This document shows, piece after piece, positions 6,720 through 11,678 of a stretch of 11,678 bases of DNA; positions within the stretch are counted from its first letter, which is position 1, and each line of letters opens with the position of its first letter. The notes beneath the pieces are model-generated. The model ran no database searches and was not told the DNA's origin. It was given only the letters and a program-made list of their open reading frames with translations. Source of the stretch: Desulfurococcales archaeon (GTDB lineage Archaea > Thermoproteota > Thermoprotei_A > Sulfolobales > Fervidicoccaceae); NCBI GenBank assembly GCA_027048265.1, contig JALTXS010000135.1, positions 1 through 11,678 of the forward strand, written 5' to 3'. A program made the position numbers and the translations under genes.

Positions 6720-7957
6720 CTCGCTTCTCCCGCTAGCCTGTTCTCTATGAGTTCCTCGACCTTCTTCTCAAGTACGTCTAGCGGAGCATTGCTTATGCCT
6801 ATAAGCGTGCTTTTTCCTCTAAAACCCTTCCCGCTTGTCTTGGTCTGTATTATCTTCATGTTCCTCATGTCCATGATGTACGTGTAAACCTGTGTATGTT
6901 TCCTTTTTTTCTGCCTAAAATTCTCGCAGAGCATGTGGTAGTTTTCTTCAACGTCTCCTATCCTAACGAAGCCCTCCCCCTTGTCTTTCAACGTCTTTAT
7001 TATTGCTAGCAGTAATAACAGGTGGTGTAGCCCGAGAGCCTCTATAGTATCCTGGAGCATTGCAAGCTCAGGCTTTACTATGACATGGGCTTTACGCACG
7101 TCTTCTATAGTGACATACCCTCTTCCTTCACTATCCGCGCTTTCTCCTGCCCTTACTAATATTTCTAGTGCAGTTCTAGCACTACCCGAACCATCCTTAT
7201 CAGCTCCTTCTAGGTCAGCAATGTATCTTACCACATTATCGTCAATAACGCCCTCGTGGAATGCTAGGGGTATTCTGTCCCTTAGAATATCATATAATTC
7301 CCCAGAAGAATATGGGGGGAACCTTATTATATTCTTCACAAAGAACGTGCTGGTAGCTGGCTCAAGCAGGTCCAGCACTTGGGAGCTCCTTGCTATGAAG
7401 ATGAAGTTTACCCTCTTGGTCCTATGAGGCTCATCGTCATATGCTCTGACAAGCGTGTAGGTAGAGCTGCTCCCCGGGTTGGATGACACGAAATAATCGA
7501 ACTCGTCGAGGGCTATTATGGTGTAGAGTTTTCTCCTGTCGAGTTCATCAAGAATGGCCCTCATCATTTCCTGTGTGCTCAGACCTCGTGGAGGGATATA
7601 AATTCCCAGTTCCTTTGCTATGGAGTGAAGTATCTGGGGCAGTGTACGTGCTTTGTAGCAGTTTACGTGGACGTATTTTAACCTTATACCACTGTTAGAC
7701 GCCAGTGATGATATAGTCTTCCCGAATACGCGGGATGTAACAGTCTTTCCAGTGCCATAGCTTCCGACTAACACAACCTTCTGGACGCTTTCCCCGGGGT
7801 TGGTTATTAGGTTCTTGAACGCGTTTGCTAGGCTCTTTAACTGGTTTTCCCTGTGGGGTAGGCGCTGGGGTAGGTATTCTGGGTATAGTTTGGCCTTGTC
7901 TTTGAAGACGCTGGGTGAGCTCAGCACGTCGCTTATTATGTCCTCTGCCGAAGACAC
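6716..7957 (-). CDS. cdc6: Orc1/Cdc6 replication initiator protein
   Basis: This AAA+ protein binds archaeal origins and loads MCM. It has 413 residues, normal for the family. After the N-terminal stretch LPQRLPHRENQLKSL (29-43), Walker A is GSYGTGKT (65-72), where many relatives have G-x-TGTGKT. Walker B is ALDEFD (149-154), sensor 1 lies around FIFIARSS (185-192), and sensor 2 is R261 in GSGSARTALEI. The C-terminal winged-helix origin-binding domain covers about 300-392. The start is GTG at 7957, with AGGGG on the - strand ending seven bases upstream. Crenarchaea carry two or three such genes; I cannot tell which paralogue this is. It heads a - strand cluster and is divergent from the PrpD-family gene across 145 bp. 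Confidence 0.95.
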   Translation of the reverse strand: MSSAEDIISDVLSSPSVFKDKAKLYPEYLPQRLPHRENQLKSLANAFKNLITNPGESVQKVVLVGSYGTGKTVTSRVFGKTISSLASNSGIRLKYVHVNCYKARTLPQILHSIAKELGIYIPPRGLSTQEMMRAILDELDRRKLYTIIALDEFDYFVSSNPGSSSTYTLVRAYDDEPHRTKRVNFIFIARSSQVLDLLEPATSTFFVKNIIRFPPYSSGELYDILRDRIPLAFHEGVIDDNVVRYIADLEGADKDGSGSARTALEILVRAGESADSEGRGYVTIEDVRKAHVIVKPELAMLQDTIEALGLHHLLLLLAIIKTLKDKGEGFVRIGDVEENYHMLCENFRQKKRKHTQVYTYIMDMRNMKIIQTKTSGKGFRGKSTLIGISNAPLDVLEKKVEELIENRLAGEAR

Positions 7958-7981
7958 TATGCGTCCCCTGTTCTCTTAATA

Positions 7982-8006
7982 GCTATGGATTGTTTAAATC
8001 TATAGC
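7982..8006. promoter_or_regulatory. 25-bp imperfect palindrome over the likely orc1 promoter
   Basis: The left arm GCTATGGATT (7982-7991) and right arm AATCTATAGC (7997-8006) are inverted copies matching at 9 of 10 positions, separated by GTTTA. The - strand reading through the centre contains TTTAAAC, a good archaeal TATA box about 35-40 bases upstream of the orc1 GTG. A protein bound here would block TBP. The operator role is inferred; the symmetry is seen directly. Confidence 0.5.
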
Positions 8007-8090
8007 GTATCGAAACTATTCTAAAACAAACAATATTACCGCTCCAAAGGGTAAAGCTACCAGTAAGTCTGTGCAAACGCATGAGCAAAT

Positions 8091-8095
8091 AGGTG
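8091..8095 (+). promoter_or_regulatory. Shine-Dalgarno deciding a TTG start
   Basis: AGGTG stands seven bases before the TTG at 8103, the normal spacing. This supports the TTG start of the PrpD-family gene; no in-frame ATG is available in the first part of the protein. Confidence 0.6.
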
Positions 8096-8102
8096 CGCAT
8101 TA

Positions 8103-9425
8103 TTGACAAGCATCATAGACGAGATAGTAGCAGAGAGCATAAACAGCATAAGAAGAGCTGGCAAAAAGGAATACGAGAGAACACGCACCCTTCTTTTAGA
8201 CATATTATCACTAGCAGCCGCGGGTTATATCCTCGACCCAAAACCCAGGGAAATATACAATATAGTAGGGGAAGGACATGGCGACAGTACCGTGCTAGGT
8301 AAATGGAGCAAGACGAACACCCTCAGCGCCAGTATAATAAACTCGTTCTCAGCCCATGTGCTAGAGCTTGACGACTGGCTGGCCCCCGGGCTTGTCCATG
8401 CTGGAGCATCCATTATACCCACAATAATATCCCTATCAGAGAAAAATAACAACACGCTGGAGGAGGCAATAGAGGCGATAATGATAGGCTATGAGATAAC
8501 TGGCAGGGTAGGCATCCTACTGGGGAAGAAGCACTACAGGTACTGGCACACCACATCCACTGCAGGGGGTGTGGGAGTAGCGGCTGCGGTCGCCAGTCTC
8601 CTGGGGAAAGCCCAGGACGAGGTGTCAAAGGCCGCATCAACCGCTGCTGCATATTCGGCTGGCCTCTGGGGAATAATAGGTAGAGAAGTGTCAGTAAAGC
8701 CGCTGAGCACCACGCATGCGGCATTCACTGGCCTCGTTTCCAACGGGCTGGTGGGTTTCGTCCCCCAGTGGAACAAGAAGGTCTTCGAGTCAGAACGTGG
8801 AGTCTGCAAAGTCATGAACGGAGAATGCAATATTGAGAAAGCCCTGTCACCACCCTGGGACATTGCTGTAAATAGAGTATCCCACAAGCTGTACCCAGCT
8901 TCTAGGAATGCCCAGACGGTCATACAGGTTGCTCTGAAGGCATCTGAGAAAGTCGATGTCCGAGATATAGAGAAGATAGAGCTAGAAGTTTTTGAGGAGG
9001 CTTATCAGGTAGCGGATATTGTAGGTCCGATGACCGTGGATGAGGCGAAGTTCAGCCTAACCTTCCTCACAAGTCTAAGCCTAACTAGGGGATGGAGTAG
9101 TATATATGACCTGAAGAGAGGTCTACACGACCCCCTTGTAAGAGAGCTTGAGAGGAAAGTGACTATAAGGATAAGGCCTGATTTCACGGCCATGTACCCT
9201 GAGAAACAGCCAGTACTCCTCAGAATAACCACGCGTAATAACGGCGTCATTGAAATATATGAGGAAACACCCCTGGGTGACCCACAGCATCCTCTTACGA
9301 GGGACAACATAGTCAGGAAGGCAGAGATGCTCTCAGAGGAGGCAGGCGAACCGCGCATAAGGGAAATGGTGTCCAGGGTTCTAGAGGCAACCTATGGGGA
9401 TCCTATTAGGAGTCTCATACCTTAG
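8103..9425 (+). CDS. MmgE/PrpD family protein (2-methylcitrate dehydratase-like)
   Basis: The 440 residues match the MmgE/PrpD fold in length and in motifs. DSTVLGKW (61-68) corresponds to the conserved D-S/T-x-x-G region near the N-terminus. HVLELDDW followed by HAGASIIP (85-106) carries the conserved Asp pair and His of the active site. YWHTTSTAGGVG (147-158) is the family hallmark usually seen as H-x-T-x-T-A-G. The family includes 2-methylcitrate dehydratase and cis-aconitate decarboxylase, cytoplasmic enzymes acting on tricarboxylic acids. No methylcitrate synthase, methylisocitrate lyase or propionate gene is nearby, so the substrate is open. The start is TTG with a good Shine-Dalgarno. 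The stop (TAG) lies inside the end of the convergent AbrB-PhoU gene, an 11-bp overlap. Confidence 0.9.
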   Translation: MTSIIDEIVAESINSIRRAGKKEYERTRTLLLDILSLAAAGYILDPKPREIYNIVGEGHGDSTVLGKWSKTNTLSASIINSFSAHVLELDDWLAPGLVHAGASIIPTIISLSEKNNNTLEEAIEAIMIGYEITGRVGILLGKKHYRYWHTTSTAGGVGVAAAVASLLGKAQDEVSKAASTAAAYSAGLWGIIGREVSVKPLSTTHAAFTGLVSNGLVGFVPQWNKKVFESERGVCKVMNGECNIEKALSPPWDIAVNRVSHKLYPASRNAQTVIQVALKASEKVDVRDIEKIELEVFEEAYQVADIVGPMTVDEAKFSLTFLTSLSLTRGWSSIYDLKRGLHDPLVRELERKVTIRIRPDFTAMYPEKQPVLLRITTRNNGVIEIYEETPLGDPQHPLTRDNIVRKAEMLSEEAGEPRIREMVSRVLEATYGDPIRSLIP

Positions 9426-10470
9426 GAGGACCCAGAGCCTCGGTCACATGTATAGAGTTTATAGTGGCCTCAACAATGTCTATACTATAAGCCCTTATCC
9501 TCCTAAGACTGTCCAAAATAAGGAACACCTCGGGGGAGACTCCGTCAACTGAGAGCTTTTCCCTTATCCTGTTATCAAGGAGCCTGGCCTCCTCAATGTG
9601 TTTAAGAACCTTACTCGCATATGTCCTATCCTTCTTGTTGAACCCCCTAACCGCCAATTTGTACATGTTCTTGGTCAGCTTGAACAGCTCTACAAACATC
9701 ATATCCACTCCACTGATGAATCTAGTTTTCACCAAGTTCTTAGCCAGGAGAACCGTATGGTCTGCTATCCTTTCCACACTCTTCAGGAAAACAACCAGGT
9801 TCAAGGCTTGGGGCAAGTGCTCTAACCCCTGGCTAGACGGACTAAGCTTTCCGGATAATATTTGGTTGAGTTGTCTCATTGCAAGCAGGAAAAGCTTGTC
9901 AACCACATTGTCCCTCTCCACAACACTTCCTACTATTGAGTGATTCCCGGTTTCGAACAATCGCTCTAGATCTTCAAGCATCGAGCGAGTAGTATTGGTG
10001 AGCTTTTCTACAGATTCTTTAAGCGTCAGGTAAGACGTGTCAACAATAATGTAAAGCATGATTTCTCTATCCTTCTCTTCAAAAACCTCGAGCCCGATAG
10101 CCTTACTACGGGCGGTCTCTATTACCCTAATCACATCCCTAATGTCGACGTTTTCATACCTAAGCCTTATACTACCATGACCTGCTAGATAGGCAGACAG
10201 GATTTCTATGATTGCTATGGGCAGACTTTCGGGTGTGATAATTATCTCCTTTTCTCTAGGAATAGAAGACCCCAAGGGGGAAGGCTGGATTCTCAGAGAA
10301 TAGTCGGGAAGGACATCAATATATATCTCAGACCCATGCCTAAGGCCAACAGACCTTACCCATTCCTTGGGAAGCGAGACAATGTAAGTGGACCCCCCAG
10401 TCATCTGTATCCTTCTTACAAAAGACCCACCAGAACTCCAGACTCCCCCTGCTCTTTTACCACGAGCCAT
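9415..10470 (-). CDS. AbrB-PhoU fusion protein, probable phosphate-linked regulator
   Basis: The 351 residues consist of an N-terminal SpoVT/AbrB-type swapped-hairpin DNA-binding domain (about 17-62, VRRIQMTGGSTYIVSLPKEW then a Gly/Ile/Tyr beta strand) and a C-terminal PhoU-like helical region (about 150-345). PhoU hallmarks are ERDNVVDKL (188-196), ERIADHTVLLAKN (234-246) and LRRIRAYSIDIVE (324-336), the acidic patches that hold metal. This fusion is common in archaea. It is thought to link phosphate status to transcription or to a transporter. No Pst or Pit transporter lies in the window. The start is ATG at 10470. The AGGAT just upstream is nearly adjacent to it, so the start may be read from a short leader. 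It could be operonic with the GNAT gene 72 bp upstream or use its own promoter there. Confidence 0.9.
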   Translation of the reverse strand: MARGKRAGGVWSSGGSFVRRIQMTGGSTYIVSLPKEWVRSVGLRHGSEIYIDVLPDYSLRIQPSPLGSSIPREKEIIITPESLPIAIIEILSAYLAGHGSIRLRYENVDIRDVIRVIETARSKAIGLEVFEEKDREIMLYIIVDTSYLTLKESVEKLTNTTRSMLEDLERLFETGNHSIVGSVVERDNVVDKLFLLAMRQLNQILSGKLSPSSQGLEHLPQALNLVVFLKSVERIADHTVLLAKNLVKTRFISGVDMMFVELFKLTKNMYKLAVRGFNKKDRTYASKVLKHIEEARLLDNRIREKLSVDGVSPEVFLILDSLRRIRAYSIDIVEATINSIHVTEALGPPKV

Positions 10471-10492
10471 ATCCTAACCGCCCCCAATTAGC

Positions 10493-10512
10493 CAACCTGT
10501 ACAACCTGTACA
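10493..10512. repeat. Tandem 9-bp repeat with two TGTACA palindromes before the AbrB-PhoU gene
   Basis: CAACCTGTA occurs twice head to tail (10493-10501, 10502-10510) and is followed by CA. TGTACA, a perfect 6-bp palindrome, therefore appears at 10498-10503 and 10507-10512, nine bases apart. The - strand TATA-like CTTTTA (about 10525-10530) places a transcription start near 10501, so the repeat would straddle the start of the AbrB-PhoU transcript. An operator, possibly for the protein's own AbrB domain, is inferred. A further palindrome, ATCGCGAT, lies at 10533-10540. Confidence 0.45.
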
Positions 10513-10542
10513 TAAACTCCAGTCTAAAAGTAATCGCGATCA

Positions 10543-11097
10543 CTACATGCAAGAAGAACCACAGTTAACAACCAGCCCCTTATCAGCCAAAAAAGCACTT
10601 ATACTAAAAATACCCTGTTCCACAGGAATGTGTCCCCTAACGGCACTATCCTCTATCACATCCACCACACCCCCCATTCTCCTAAAAAACCTCAAACCAA
10701 CATCATTAAAAACAAGCACGTCGCCCAAAACCCGTGAACATCCCCAGTCCTTGGACAAGCAAAGCATTCCAAAGAGCAGGATACTGCCTAACCCCCTCTT
10801 CCTATAAGCTCTATTAATGCTGAGAGCCGCCCAGCATTCTCCCCTCTCCCTGCATAATTCCCCCATTCCAACAACGCGTCCGTCCACCGAGACAGAGACG
10901 AAGCGGCACCCCCTGCTAATCATCCCATCAACCAAGCGCTCCACATTCTTAACAACTGCCATGAACCGCATGTAGAGAGACCCCTCGTCCAGACCCCTAT
11001 AATAGTCTATAATAACATGCTCATCTCTCTTGGGGTCAACCTCCGAGACGACAACCTCCCCAACTCTAGATAATCTAAGGCATATGATAGGCCTCAA
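10543..11097 (-). CDS. GNAT-family acetyltransferase, cysteine-rich
   Basis: A 184-residue member of the GNAT superfamily, which transfers acetyl from acetyl-CoA to an amine. The acetyl-CoA-binding signature R-x-x-G-x-G is in YRKRGLGS (98-105), right after the beta strand WAALSINRAY. The N-terminal YYRGLDEGSLYMRFM (32-46) is like that of crenarchaeal protein acetyltransferases of the Pat type. FNDVGLRFFRRMGG (130-143) is the last conserved motif. It has eight cysteines (6, 64, 82, 88, 113, 120, 179, 183), many for a cytoplasmic protein of this size. The start is TTG at 11097 with no Shine-Dalgarno; GTATTATT (11132-11125 on the - strand) would give transcription from about 11102, a nearly leaderless mRNA. 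The substrate is not known. Confidence 0.85.
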   Translation of the reverse strand: MRPIICLRLSRVGEVVVSEVDPKRDEHVIIDYYRGLDEGSLYMRFMAVVKNVERLVDGMISRGCRFVSVSVDGRVVGMGELCRERGECWAALSINRAYRKRGLGSILLFGMLCLSKDWGCSRVLGDVLVFNDVGLRFFRRMGGVVDVIEDSAVRGHIPVEQGIFSISAFLADKGLVVNCGSSCM

Positions 11098-11106
11098 ACC
11101 AACCCA

Positions 11107-11124
11107 CTCTAAGAGCTTCTAGAG
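11107..11124. promoter_or_regulatory. Imperfect 18-bp palindrome upstream of the GNAT gene
   Basis: CTCTAAGAGCTTCTAGAG equals its own reverse complement at 14 of 18 positions. The outer five base pairs on each side and the central AGCT are exact. It lies between the presumed TATA box (about 11125-11132) and the TTG start at 11097, where archaeal repressors commonly bind. The role is inferred. Confidence 0.3.
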
Positions 11125-11165
11125 AATAATACAATCACGACAACCACCAGAAAAGCCCTAAAGTT

Positions 11166-11184
11166 TAACAAAAACGGCAAAAGA
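11166..11184 (-). terminator. Probable T-rich terminator downstream of tRNA-Ser
   Basis: On the - strand, about 20 bases past the tRNA CCA, the sequence contains two T-runs (TTTT at 11182-11179 and TTTTT at 11174-11170). T-runs of this kind end transcription in archaea without needing a hairpin. Confidence 0.45.
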
Positions 11185-11201
11185 GACAATGAAATTAGGC
11201 A

Positions 11202-11289
11202 TGGCGCCGCGGGCGGGATTTGAACCCGCGCGGGGAGACCCCCACCGGCTTAGCAGGCCGGCGCCTTGGCCAGGCTAGGCTACCGCGGC
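11202..11289 (-). tRNA. tRNA-Ser(GCU): tRNA-Ser (anticodon GCU), CCA encoded
   Basis: The full cloverleaf can be drawn on the - strand. The acceptor stem is GCCGCGG with CCGCGGC. The D stem is GCC with GGC (GCCT/AGGC including an outer pair). The anticodon stem is CCGGC with GCCGG around the loop CTGCTAA, anticodon GCT. The long variable arm has a GGGG/CCCC stem, which marks the class II tRNAs (Ser, Leu). The T arm is GCGGG-TTCAAAT-CCCGC. The discriminator is G, the serine identity base, and CCA follows in the DNA (11204-11202). There is no intron. It reads AGC and AGU codons. A TATA-like TTTTAATA (11313-11306) lies upstream, slightly closer to the tRNA 5' end than usual. Confidence 0.96.
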
Positions 11290-11332
11290 ACTCTGCCTAT
11301 ATCTCTATTAAAATCTTGTTGAACGCATGGGT

Positions 11333-11338
11333 AAAAAA
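11333..11338 (-). terminator. Possible terminator after the CBS gene
   Basis: A run of six T on the - strand begins five bases after the TAA of the CBS gene. The flanks GGGATAAAG (11349-11341) and TTTACCC (11335-11329) can pair imperfectly with one bulge. A T-run alone is sufficient in archaea. Confidence 0.4.
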
Positions 11339-11342
11339 TACT

Positions 11343-11678
11343 TTATCCCTTCCCCGACTTTCTTATAAAGTCCGTGAAGGCAAGCATAAGCTCTATAATA
11401 TCACGCATAGATATAACCCCGAGGGGCCTTCCCTCATCATCAACGACAGGGAGATGCCTAATTTTGAGCTCTTTCATTTTCTCCATAGCCTCCTGTATAC
11501 TTGTATCGGGACCCACAGTCACGGGATCCTCACTCATAATCTCCCACACAGGATACCTACTTGCAAGAAACTCTATGCCACGCGCAATGAGGTAAACCAA
11601 ATCCCTCTCAGTCACAATACCCACCAGCTTACCATCAGAGTCGACAACAAGCACGCTACCAACCCGGTTATCAAACAT
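11343..11678 (-). CDS. CBS-domain protein, N-terminus cut by window edge
   Basis: The visible 111 residues hold the second half of one CBS motif (FDNRVGSVLVVD, VGIVTERDLV) and one complete CBS motif. The latter starts at about 48 (WEIMSEDPVTVGPDTSIQEA) and ends with HLPVVDDEGRPLGVISMRDIIELM. CBS pairs bind adenosine nucleotides or SAM and act as sensors. Stand-alone two-CBS proteins in archaea are usually about 120-150 residues, so some 20-30 residues are probably missing; the Met at the edge need not be the start. No fused catalytic domain is visible. The gene lies upstream of tRNA-Ser on the same strand. What it regulates is unknown. Confidence 0.9.
   Translation of the reverse strand: MFDNRVGSVLVVDSDGKLVGIVTERDLVYLIARGIEFLASRYPVWEIMSEDPVTVGPDTSIQEAMEKMKELKIRHLPVVDDEGRPLGVISMRDIIELMLAFTDFIRKSGKG

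Larger units (their letters stand above)
7958..8102. other. Divergent intergenic region between orc1 and the PrpD-family gene
   Basis: This 145-bp region is AT-rich on the orc1 side and holds the palindrome at 7982-8006, the probable orc1 TATA box, and a possible TATA stretch for the PrpD-family gene (AACAATATTA, 8029-8038). I looked for origin recognition boxes of the type containing TTCCAGTGGAAAC followed by a G-tract and found none. CTCCAAAGGG at 8042-8051 has only a faint likeness. An origin here is therefore not supported. Confidence 0.5.

Noticed and set aside
8036..8054. TTACC...GGTAA hairpin in the PrpD-family leader
   Set aside because: A five-base stem with a nine-base loop is too weak to call a riboswitch or attenuator.
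7958..8102. Replication origin next to orc1
   Set aside because: No origin recognition boxes or repeated G-tract motifs were found; CTCCAAAGGG is a single weak likeness. Archaeal origins are often next to orc1, so GC-skew and marker-frequency data would decide.

Overview
The window looks like chromosomal DNA of a hyperthermophilic archaeon, most likely a crenarchaeote (Thermoproteota). The evidence is the gene content: an archaeal MCM helicase, Hel308, Orc1/Cdc6, KaiC-like and AbrB-PhoU proteins. GTG and TTG starts, heavy AGG/ATA codon use and short TATA-led intergenic spaces fit as well. A Desulfurococcales-type host is my guess; no rRNA is present to settle it.

Left part (1-3941, + strand): the 3' part of an MCM replicative helicase gene, followed by a complete Hel308 gene. 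The MCM gene carries two inteins. Only the last residues of the first are inside the window, at the P-loop. The second is a complete 229-residue mini-intein (255-941) downstream of Walker B.

Middle (3989-7957, - strand, read right to left): orc1/cdc6, then a 91-residue winged-helix protein with an ATGA overlap, a 59-bp gap, then a KaiC/RecA-like ATPase and a radical SAM protein overlapping it by 16 bp. This looks like one or two linked transcription units. It meets hel308 tail to tail. A 25-bp imperfect palindrome lies over the probable orc1 promoter.

Right part: an MmgE/PrpD-family gene (8103-9425, +) converges on an AbrB-PhoU fusion gene (9415-10470, -), with an 11-bp overlap of their ends. 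Upstream of the latter on the - strand come a cysteine-rich GNAT acetyltransferase, a tRNA-Ser(GCU) gene with encoded CCA, and a CBS-domain protein cut off by the window edge. The PhoU-like gene has a tandem 9-bp repeat containing two TGTACA palindromes in front of it.

Functionally, MCM, Hel308 and Orc1 form a replication and repair neighbourhood. The winged-helix, KaiC-like and radical SAM genes attached to orc1 have no assigned role and are the best candidates for something undescribed. No stretch longer than 300 bases lacks a gene. I saw no transposase, CRISPR array, integrase or rRNA.
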